The notes beneath the pieces were generated by a model. That model had not been told where the DNA came from. It ran no database searches and worked only from the letters and a program-made list of their open reading frames with translations. From assembly GCA_963575745.1 (NCBI GenBank), contig CAUYUJ010020535.1, forward strand, positions 1 through 64,000: DNA of 64,000 nt, given 5' to 3'. A program made the translations under genes and the position numbers. This stretch comes from Prorocentrum cordatum (lineage: Eukaryota; Sar; Dinophyceae; Prorocentrales; Prorocentraceae). Shown here one piece after another: positions 22,501 through 27,400 of this stretch; position 1 is the first letter of the stretch, and each line of letters starts with the position of its first letter.

Positions 22501-24496
22501 CCTCCGTGCTGCACGCGGCCAGCCCGTCCCCGCCGCGCCGCAGCAGCAGCATCTCCTCCGCGAGCTGCTCCGGCGGCTCGAAAGCCGGGTGGAACGCCGG
22601 GAACCGCTCCTGGCACTCGTGGCACGTGAACTTCACCATCCGCGTCAGGATCGCCTGCGCCGCCTGCACCGCCCGCACGGACGCGTCGCGCAGCTGCACG
22701 TCGTACTTCGCCACGCGCAGCGGCACTGTCTTCAGCGCCAGCAGCATGCACTTCTGGTGCACATCTCCCGCAGCCAGGCGCGCTCGGTGGTCAAGCAGAA
22801 CCTCCCTTGCGAACGAGCCCGCACGATTGCGAACGCGCCCCTTCGGTTTGAACTCCCACTCCTGCGTCTCGGGCATGGCCCCGAACACGAACACCTCCCG
22901 AGCGGCAGGCCCCTCCTTCGCGGGGACCCCCCCTGGAGCCCATCTCGTCCGAATCTCCACCCGCAGAGCATCGCCGTAGCGGCCGCGCTTCTTCGCTCGG
23001 CGCCCTCTCCCCCGACCTCCGCGACCCGCCCCCCTGGCGCCCTGGGCAGCGGCCTGCCGCAGCGCGTCGAGGCCCTCTATTGCAGTGCGCTCGCCCGCGC
23101 CGCCCTCGGCCAGCAGCCCCGCCACTCCCGCGTCCTCCTGGAGCTGGCCCACCCAGACGCGGCCCGGGTCCTCGCCCTCCTCCGCCCTGCGCTCGCGCGG
23201 GCCCTGGCCCCGCCACCACGCGCCCGCCATATCCGCGGGCCCCCGCCACCCTGCAGGCCGCTCCACGGGCAAGACGACCACGTCGTCGCCCGGGACCACG
23301 TTCGCCGCGAAGCCCACCGCAACGCGAGACTCGCGCTGCCACAGAGCCTGGAAGTCGTCCGCATCTCCCCCACCCGGCTCATCGCAGCACCGCACCGCGC
23401 GCCACTGCGTCGCGCCACCCTCCCCCACGACTGGCGTCTGCAGCATGCTACACTCGAAGCGCACCCGAGGCCACTGGGAGCGCCAACGGAAGTCTTCCTC
23501 CACGGACACCTCCTCCCACCCCGTGCGCGCCTCGCCGGGGTCGCGACCCTGCGCGCGACCCTCCAGCTGCAGCAACGCGCGCCCGAAGCGGCCCGGTTGC
23601 CCCGGCTCCATCAGCGCACCCCACAGCGCGTCCCCGTCGGACCCCTGGAAGCGCACGGCTGCCCGATCGCACCCTCGCCGCGACACCAAATACTCGCGCG
23701 CGGCATCGACCAGCTGCCGCAGCCGCTTCTCCTTCAAGTGCGGCACGGACGCCACTGCCCACGCGCGCGCAGGGCCACCCCCGCTTCGAGGCAAGGCAGC
23801 GCGGCGCGACGCGCGCCCCTCCGCGCCCTCTGCCGCTCGCGACGCCGCCAGGTCTGCCTCCGCCAGCGGCCCGGCACCATCGAGGCGCACGAGCTCCGCG
23901 TCGAGCGCCGCGCGCACCTCGCCCGGCAGCGCCACGTCGTCCTCCGAGGCGACCTCGCGGTCCGACGCAGACCGCTCGTCGTCATGCTCCGACGCCGAGA
24001 CCTCCGCCATCTCGGCGAACAGCTCGCCGCCGCGCGCCTCTCCCGCGGCCCCGCGCCCCGCGCCGCTCACCTCAGCGCGTTCTTCGGCGGACGTCTTGCG
24101 CCCGAGCCTCCTGCGCTTCGCTGGCCTCGCCGCCTCCGCCGCGCCCTCGCCAGCACGCCCGCAATCGTCAGCCCCGCTCGCAACACTGGCACCGGCCGCC
24201 TCTGCCTCAGACATCTTGCGCCCCAACCGCCGCCTCCCCGCGCCGCGCCCCGCGCCGCCCCCGGCAGCCTCCGCCTCGGACGTCTTACGGCCCAGCCGCC
24301 GCTTCCCGCGGCCCCCGCGCGCCTCCCCGTTGGCCTCCCCCTCCGACGTCTTGCGCCCCAACCGCCGCTTCCCGCGCCCCCCGCGCGCCCCCCCCGCACC
24401 GCCGCCCTCGCACACCGCGCCGCCCGCCGCGTCGTCGCCCTCGCCGCCGCGCGCAGCGCCTTGATCCTCCGACGCAAGACTCGCCTCAGCGACGTC
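10520..24496 (-). CDS. Helitron-like Rep-helicase with EEP endonuclease and USP domains (C-terminal ~4,650 codons)
   Basis: The open frame runs from an upstream stop (24497-24499) to TAA at 10520-10522 and lacks a convincing ATG, so it is best read as the 3' part of a longer gene. Residues below count from 24415. A Lys/Arg-rich repeat (RRLGRKTS, four copies) covers about 1-110. A DUF6570-like region follows (~590-755), a Helitron N domain (~1200-1500), and an HUH Rep nuclease with LHYHGF (~1498) and a two-Tyr motif YVTKYATK (~1913). Next come a Pif1-type helicase (GVAGTGKS ~2445, DEMSMI ~2555, GDPQQ ~2600, THWKAQGMT ~2920), an EEP endonuclease (~3505-3750) and a USP protease (~3880-4190), then a Gly/Ala-rich tail. 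This order through the EEP domain matches the Helentron/Helitron2 group; the USP end is unusual. It would nick, unwind and transfer DNA by a rolling-circle-like route. The region at ~3200-3450 might be a decayed protease, but I cannot support that. Confidence 0.8.
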   Translation of the reverse strand, partial: DVAEASLASEDQGAARGGEGDDAAGGAVCEGGGAGGARGGRGKRRLGRKTSEGEANGEARGGRGKRRLGRKTSEAEAAGGGAGRGAGRRRLGRKMSEAEAAGASVASGADDCGRAGEGAAEAARPAKRRRLGRKTSAEERAEVSGAGRGAAGEARGGELFAEMAEVSASEHDDERSASDREVASEDDVALPGEVRAALDAELVRLDGAGPLAEADLAASRAAEGAEGRASRRAALPRSGGGPARAWAVASVPHLKEKRLRQLVDAAREYLVSRRGCDRAAVRFQGSDGDALWGALMEPGQPGRFGRALLQLEGRAQGRDPGEARTGWEEVSVEEDFRWRSQWPRVRFECSMLQTPVVGEGGATQWRAVRCCDEPGGGDADDFQALWQRESRVAVGFAANVVPGDDVVVLPVERPAGWRGPADMAGAWWRGQGPRERRAEEGEDPGRVWVGQLQEDAGVAGLLAEGGAGERTAIEGLDALRQAAAQGARGAGRGGRGRGRRAKKRGRYGDALRVEIRTRWAPGGVPAKEGPAAREVFVFGAMPETQEWEFKPKGRVRNRAGSFAREVLLDHRARLAAGDVHQKCMLLALKTVPLRVAKYDVQLRDASVRAVQAAQAILTRMVKFTCHECQERFPAFHPAFEPPEQLAEEMLLLRRGGDGLAACSTEVAEWDEVPPRDPPDGFALECRGVCMRCRQDLDKQAAAAATEDDLYQVVGLRTAQNHMDPCFRFPSDDLRELFDQATLTESLLIALDHMQVHLATVSRTGLRKFRKNIISFPQDVAGFSRRHELMKGFRVGDRVNSARGPGERPDDPRRPERMAAGCTDEERQRFGVDLHGRLVFPGRVVEVLLSGDVIIEYDHGGRGRELQENVEPRVVLPWHPRKVPFSLMLRRNVGFGKEVVEGLHVRWRYCGHVLRALCAFAGTYGPWRLGGTADEPMHKYYDPRLFDVLPDDEILASYAPRESEDGVLPSGGEAREPEELGPVTEAEAIARDCVPCGVDVVTPRQFIAAGFDVHFVGPRDDAGREPAGREGDDARGGDEGGAEAAAEGDADAAADGEFDVGVEDEAMAVDHDVFSAWLDKAQFEYGGAVQRWWTGLQPEAEGQLEGLKFGDDETTEDLFGRLLAAAREDNAVKSVQRDRVAVDCVRVEFLVDWMRPRVQGRFAGAEGGVSRESVLDEVMLELAMAGTFVAAARDRDTGCVEENLPEFDEDEAVARTGERLIYGWPGQSEDPVPARAIGRFARAFPLEFPMGIGDLFDDRPRRVSVQDWVQHLMRYRTGQFVGGPRGQRVMWAMVNVLLLNEARGKGFGVYRTMYRRAGLGVQGPSVMTKGGLRQILESEDRVRILVGQLANVGRDVPSTTMHWSYESKKLQSTVKHLSWHPPWVEGTQADGAEPVGRRFLRELDLPAGKGRTQRGRALVPDVVGLGRHPSIWWTQNPFYNAAYDIQRMGGGPGARAAGDRALGDWVGDGREERFRFARDNPDLVAYMMALRVELNMRMVMPAVLPHSEQFKYMAMARAECGAGGNLHYHGFSVGLPGPAVARVRADVDGEGDMLPPSVASDVAACLPSLEAGPLAWPLQERRRRGAALAALEQVLRAVAGRPGQRAPRAPAGEGSAASGSCSEDGAGDDEDEFVGRASALLDALVDRGWLVLVQGEEGVRGQGAEADVAFERVGPEDPAPEDEAGGDPVEDVQDGDGVEGRGAARGSRPAGVPHGARGQRLGGAGLDFGVLKPEHEDVALQSVLEKRFYEFFGHVVSEWNPCYDDAGACRYTWDDEVGAFDLDVEMEGEAVRETSEGRAVRSVPASAPECLNLRKVLDEAFASEASGKLDVQPVRRLVAALVNRVARHTKHGMGPPRLGVHACARGKEGCVFCRYDFPRDRWGRVGPRPFRMEKGRREGHWQAVFPRNDRLCNSYEEHVLLANMGNIDWRPVLNLWAVVEYVTKYATKAPKGSRKIKEVLDDAVNEVCAYVPEGEGTDFLRRSIQKFFARMLGERDYHCYEVALLGLRLPMVLSMLPVVTLNTTGARALKPASALRDKADDEPVHWDSKVDKFDKRLEFVRRQRARGDESISVEEVRDVSLFEFYWKYAVYRGKLRRGNPAVCLQVTPGYSAECANVQHACHEAYARANVIAHWRHMATADRKAMIEQEMLRDVRPVPAACIGATEFVQPLAGGAGQDAGSERFLGVQDLWLKSGGRAWGGQSDQYWGHMMMEMLTDPMLRQWVPAWVVEQYERANPFYKEVLGAILEDGVASNRELLRRTRREMVRRHEAGQQGRGAGAEEAAGGAGGQASDDGSGRGDDDRDSEKAESGEEVEDLVDRLVLRGDEDPNEEARDAVLREARPGEGAESAAAAGEASEWERRPADERVSAAGPAVQAADVRVGDVAGDEVRGRVRVNPKDFNWLNEACNVSTSERGRLEKLRDEWYGKAKVGDGAEVVERADLDPWQKFAHDIVMDDRHSEADPLRLMVTGVAGTGKSRTVRSFVAARRKRVRQFAPRTRLDQDRRGVREIRRGPEEIDEEERNCCLLAAPTGCASFQLKYGATTLHRAFGVPVGYCGPWVRKDGDRFQKTQTRLRQARLFVLDEMSMIGRQMLGKIEFKVQDTLGVAAKRAAQGARPVYLGGKDAVLAGDPQQAPPIGDDPLYRMGAYGGSAKNKPRGAERTPDDAWSTDRLVNNGSFVRDTFQDVAVLRRVHRWRGEKEGLSKERQAEYRQDADRFLEVTKGMAQCTWEQRDHAWLKRRNRSVLQMTKEGREELAAFETAPLLMDGRKDRASGACGADRVNMERLYQVAAASGKPIAALRAYHDKKEKKQKSRPDQMASEDFRGLENELYVCEGARVLLTQNLWVEAGLMNGAMGTLRGYMWPEGADPHNGARPDLQAPLCVFVEFDDIDLGTDGQGRPRSFFPGDEERRNWVPIWRQRVSSTMEEGVWRENYPLQLAWALTHWKAQGMTLAKVRVHLSAKTAAVAGIGFVATTRVKHPWDLVFEEDLPEYADFMRARHTTAFRERRRFELRLEARASRTLRKYGYCEADCWTEEEKRAAETLLGRLKTVAAAQAERLRGAGRVDEDTWLWGEEGPPFASELDSAVAAEAGEDDVAARRLRAVAERLLDRRRVRFATREEKGAARDLLVDVGALAACASREDLRERLTAAAGRLTHESSGSGDREGFLRGVVDLIVERWEASGAWDERVFDSVAPSMGPLHMSAVKEAMGALVPPRLHKSLDKAAKRMKDAFGDVRGGCALRMDKWVVNVRAESALAEGRLEGQALEFFLKVARQLCAGLGLPTTVASAKVGRHVGAEETPEHFARIAHNWTSVWDANSVSDKQELLMVVAVDPLSGSGVAQDWMFVSVTSGRPGEALGRAESLAVRVHDRARREDVAGRIARNIDALLRPLGASAGRRPPAVEFGDAPRVRVPSQRIACALGLLLGRVGRLANAGVLDASAESFVPDVCRVLRGAFASFRAGVGARGARDVMELLLSEQECRDVLGAFGVVPRAGASAPSATGASLPRAAVPGEAAGEAGEEEGLEGASTLSFATWNIAGGHRSAVAPPSWSDRDQRAAVLGEVLRWRQARGVDVVALQECEGEEAYKELEAEFQLVGVAHAHESRGYVHLYVRRGLRAEGKALSGEDPCVLCRVEVPVGGGAGGAGWVNVAAVHLPAGAAWERRHAILRKITRTCAEGCDRLLIVGDMNSTDSQVQAAVEQLRLKDTWYEGRSWGCPGNKFYSGLGERGAVGQRRDRVMFGAELWAEVHLVGKGKVFFEGCEFHVSDHFGLFGYVRAHACFGSREHKMRALAQRCRLALQATRDRSHRLEGAEVQNRLQQGREAAALARQQAQDRNREAYLRTQQREAARRQRRREELVSAAFGPQSLFASERPAQPPPSPGEMDVPRVDGIRAASWDSVSSVPVRGMPRPGHSCYVVSVTQLMLRTPAVWEWLRWHAEGDCEERASGRCCVCGMWDTHNQLVSRRWQGGPVSVRRRTNVDSEDVFLGQPSEFDNEWQQHDVFAYWGKLMSAARRGEELAGRFASWDPESIRATNMRVTHVDRMFGFVMEKRQKCRQCGHLSVSYEAEDVLKLRVHARPGGPMMLSEMYSDFCAPEQVEKSCPACCRADADRVWHDQQTRLTGVPRVLVVQLRRGHEARQPVWVEEQLRLHGLPQMQLVGVVYHNGQTVHTGHYTTLCRVPDGGYVLFDDDKPPRRMRGEPAHVKPKEAYMAVYCRMGRSQGQSADAGAPGVGGAPDEQSGGGGGGAGIGGVGAGGSEVTGVGGGGAGGASASGLGARCRAAGRQPAEVAAESEAGSSVRAPVPVRAGAPLTPEREGGDGVLSSPATARRVRRKTPASPSGEMRGVDAGGVAGSGAATAKGGVLGAARAVGAAGGPGASGGVAAGLGSVRGGGGGGGGGGGGAGRGGGGVRGGGGGGGGGWAAGSPVGAAPHSAARRARRKRAASPSGAGCASAGDGVGGRAETRLGGGANGAVESGDVGGGNDGAAGRDARGGGGLAKLRAGGKGRGKAGGHAAASGDAEVAVEEPGVCAGRGLPGAARASAPGGRKPETVPEAVAPRRSARLAAQSAPGAVAGEGAGAGEGAFVRAGVLLRPKRVERAESSRGGGADRVVTGFGSERVEDLAAFQRGRARADATRASQRVSGGARGLAVDMQG
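11840..12790 (-). other. USP-type (C19) deubiquitinase-like domain
   Basis: A Cys box HSCYVVSVTQLML lies at about 12715-12755. A Cys-pair finger (CRQCGHLS ... CPACC) leads to GVPRVLVVQLRR, and a His box HTGHYTTLCRVPDGGYVLFD lies at about 11930-11985. The usual Asn before the catalytic Cys (GNTC) is replaced by His (GHSC). The order matches ubiquitin-specific proteases. It is fused in frame to the C-terminus of the transposon protein. Confidence 0.75.
13160..13905 (-). other. EEP (AP-endonuclease-like) domain
   Basis: Motifs in order: ATWNIAGG, VVALQECEG, VNVAAVHLP, LLIVGDMNS, RRDRVMFG and SDHFGLFG. The metal-binding and catalytic set (Asn, Glu, Asp-x-Asn, Ser-Asp-His) is complete. A Rep/helicase followed by this domain is the hallmark of Helentrons, where it is thought to help cut DNA during insertion. 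Confidence 0.85.
15560..17240 (-). other. Pif1-family SF1B helicase domain
   Basis: All main motifs are readable in order: Walker A GVAGTGKS (about 17065-17090), APTGCAS, Walker B DEMSMIG (about 16725-16750), GDPQQAPPI (about 16600-16625), ALTHWKAQGMTL (about 15635-15670) and FVATTRVKHPWDL. No catalytic residue appears missing, so the ATPase could be functional if the protein is made. Confidence 0.85.
18640..20810 (-). other. Helitron N domain and HUH/Y2 Rep nuclease
   Basis: The N domain has FPLEFPMGIGDLF and WVQHLMRYRTGQF (about 20690-20776), then SIWWTQNPF as probable Rep motif 1. The HUH pair is LHYHGF at 19907-19924. CRYDFPRDRWG and NIDWRPVLNLWAVVEYV lead to the catalytic Tyr motif YVTKYATK at 18657-18680. 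HUH to Tyr spacing is about 415 residues, far more than the ~120 I expect for Helitrons; the extra stretch is acidic and low complexity. Confidence 0.75.
22150..22640 (-). other. DUF6570-like region of the Rep-helicase
   Basis: Contains CHECQERF near the start, a second Cys cluster CRGVCMRC, then LIALDHMQVH and GLRKFRKNIISFPQD. The sequence NxISFPQD after a Leu-rich stretch is what I associate with DUF6570, often found before the Helitron N domain. The Cys pairs could bind zinc. By-eye assignment. Confidence 0.55.
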
Positions 24497-24499
24497 TCA
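24486..24499 (-). other. Frame break joining the two halves of the giant gene
   Basis: The upstream frame ends at TGA 24486-24488 and the downstream frame opens at 24496, so they overlap by only a few bases and differ by +1. No intron-like boundary is needed. It may be a one-base insertion in this copy, an assembly error in GC-rich sequence, or programmed shifting; the first two are likelier. Confidence 0.65.
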
Positions 24500-27400
24500 G
24501 GCGCCGCTCGCCTCCGCCCTCCGCCCGGTCGCGCTCCTCCTGCGACGTCTTGCGCCCCAGGCGCCGCTTCCGACCACGCCGGCGCACGTCCCCAGCGACG
24601 CCGTCCTCCTGCGGCCCATCCCCCGCGGCGTCGCCGCCCTCTCCCCCGAGCGCAGCGCCCTGGTCCCCCGACGCAGCCACCGCCCCCGCGCACCGCGCCG
24701 CCGCCCCCCTCAACCACTCCTCCCAGTCCAGGTCGGTGTCGCGAACCTTATAGTACTCATCCCCACGCGCACGCGCAGCGCAGGCAGGCAAGAGCAGGCG
24801 CCAGCAATGGCACCGATCGCACTGCGCCCAGTTCCGCATGCAAAACAAGTGCGACGCCCCGTCGTCGGCGCCCGCGCACCCCCCGGGCCCGCCGCCGCCG
24901 TCGGCCCCCTGATCCTCGCCGGGCACTTGCCCCGCACTCTCGTTCGCGTGCAGCCTGTTCCCCTTGGACCGCGGATCGACGTGCGGATAGCACTGCGGGC
25001 CTGCAAACTGCTTGAGGTACTGCTGCTTCATCGGATACCTTCGAATTTCGTCGCTGGTCAAGCGCAGCGCCTCCATGCAGTCCTTCTCGCTGCAGTCCAC
25101 CTCGCTGGTCTGCAATTGCGCCAAGTACTTGTTGAAGACCGGCCGGCTGTACCACATGAACACCTTACCCCCCTCCCGCCCATTGTACGACTCCCTCTCC
25201 GACCCGAACCGCGTTTCGCCCTCCACGCAGCGATCCTGCGCGGTCCGCACACCTGCGCCCTGGTCATACACGAAGCCCGATCGCTTATAGTTTTTGTGAA
25301 TTCTGAAATTATCATGCACCTGCTTCAGGCACTGCTCATACTCACTGTTCGACAGCACGAACCGCCCGTGCTCGTCCACCTCACACAGCGACTTCAACTC
25401 AGGCTTCATCTTCGCCGCCGCTTCCCACATCGCGTGCCGCGCGTACCACTGCTTCGACGGCTTGTTCGCCTTCAAAGCAAACTCCTTGAACTTGTCCAAC
25501 GCGAGCGCAGGAAGTGGACCCCTGACGCGCCCGTGCGGACACCCATGCCTGGCACACTTCCCGCACACGTCGCTCCCTTTCTGCGGCCGAAACCGACACT
25601 GCTCCCGCCCCCAGCCGCCTCCCCACGTCATCCCTTTGCAGCGGTCCTCGTCCACGTAATCCGGCTGGAACTGCCTGGACTCCGCCTCCGTCGCGAGCGA
25701 CCCATCCGCAGCCCCGCGCGACCGACGCGCTCTCCTGCCCTTTCGCGAGACCCCCACGAACTCCGCGCCGCTCGCACCTCCTCCATCATCGTCGCTACTG
25801 AAATCCGTCATGCCACGGATACGCGGCAACGCACTGCCCGAAGCCCGCCCTCCACCACGTCCCCCAACGCGCCCCCGCCCCCCACGCGGGCCGCGGCCGC
25901 CGCGGCCGCTCTGACCTCCGCCTGCAGCAGGCCCCGCGACAATACCCGCGTCGTCGTCGTCGCTGCTGAAATCGGTCATACCTCGAATGCGCGGCATCTG
26001 CGCGCGCGCGGCTGGCGCGGCACCACCCCCGCGCCCGGGCGCGCCCTCCATCCCACCGCGATTGCCCTCGGCCTCCGCTGAACCCTCGTCGTCGTCACTG
26101 AAATCAGTCATCCCCGGAATCCTAGGGAGCGCCGCGGCCCTGCCAACGCTATCGCTCCCACGGCTCTCGGACGCACGTCGCGTCGCCCCCCCTTCCGCCG
26201 GGTCGGCCCCGCGCGGACCCTCGACACCTGCAGCAACACCCGCCGCCTCCTCGCCGCGCCGCGTCCTCGCAACAACGCCGGCCATGACGTTCGGGTTCTG
26301 CGCGCCGCGCAGATGCGCACCTCGCTGAGTCTTCGCGGCCGCTTTCTTCTTCGGCGCATTCTTCTTCGGCGCCCCCGCCACCGACCGCTCCCACGGCGCG
26401 ACGCCGCCATCTCCGAGGGGCACGCCGTCGGCCAGGCGGCCGTCCACATCGACGACCGCGGCGACGTGCCCCTCTGGATACCACACAACACTACCCATGT
26501 CCTGCCCCTCCGCGCAACCCAAAGGCCACGCGCCGGAACACTCCCCACGCAGTACATGGCCTGCGCTGTCAGCCTCATACACGCGCACCCTCGCCCGCCG
26601 CGCCTCCAGCCATGCCTGAACCGTCGCAAAATTCATTCTCTCCGCAGCGTCACCGCACGCCCCAGCCCCGGAATCATTGGCGCACTGCAACTCGAAGAAA
26701 CACTCCGCGTGCGCGCGCGTGCCGGCACCCCCACACCGAGACACACTCAATTGCAAGCACTTATTCCGCCACGGCCCCAGGCAATCCCCCGCATCGACGA
26801 CTCCGAATCGCCCCGACGCGACGCCTCGTCGCAGGCGCCGACGCCACGCGCGGGACGCGCCAGACGCCCCGGCAGCACCGAGCCCCACGCGCGAAAGCTT
26901 GTCCCAAGGCACCCCGCCCAGAGCGACGAAAAGACAAACCACGCGAAGCGCGGCAACACCGACGCACTGCCCCGCACCCTGCGACGCCCTCCAGGCAGCA
27001 TCCCCCACGCACTCGTCCGCGCCCTGGCCCGCCCTGCCCTTGGTACCGCCGATCCCAATGCCGGGGGAGAACCTGCGCGCGCACACGCGCCGCCCCCCGC
27101 ACCTCCGCGCGAAGAGCCCACGCAAGCCACAATAAAACCACTTGGCGACTCGAACATTCGCGGCAGACGGCACACCGTCCGGCAAAGCTTCCGCGTCGCG
27201 ACAGAAGGTCTCTCTCTCCTTCCACAGGCGCGCCACAGCGGCCCGCCGCGCCGTGACCACCTTATCGTCCACCTGCGGCGGGCACGCCCCGAGGGCGACG
27301 AGGACACACGCGGCGCGCAGGGCCGTGTCGCCCACGGTCCACGCAGCATCGTCCGGCACCACGGCAGCGCGCGAAGCGGCGCGCGCACGCGGCTCCGCGT

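Noticed and set aside
9265-25015. Long plus-strand open frames opposite the giant gene (for example 19913-25015)
   Set aside because: High GC leaves stops rare on the opposite strand; these are Arg/Pro/Ala-rich and contain no motifs, while the minus strand has complete catalytic motifs.
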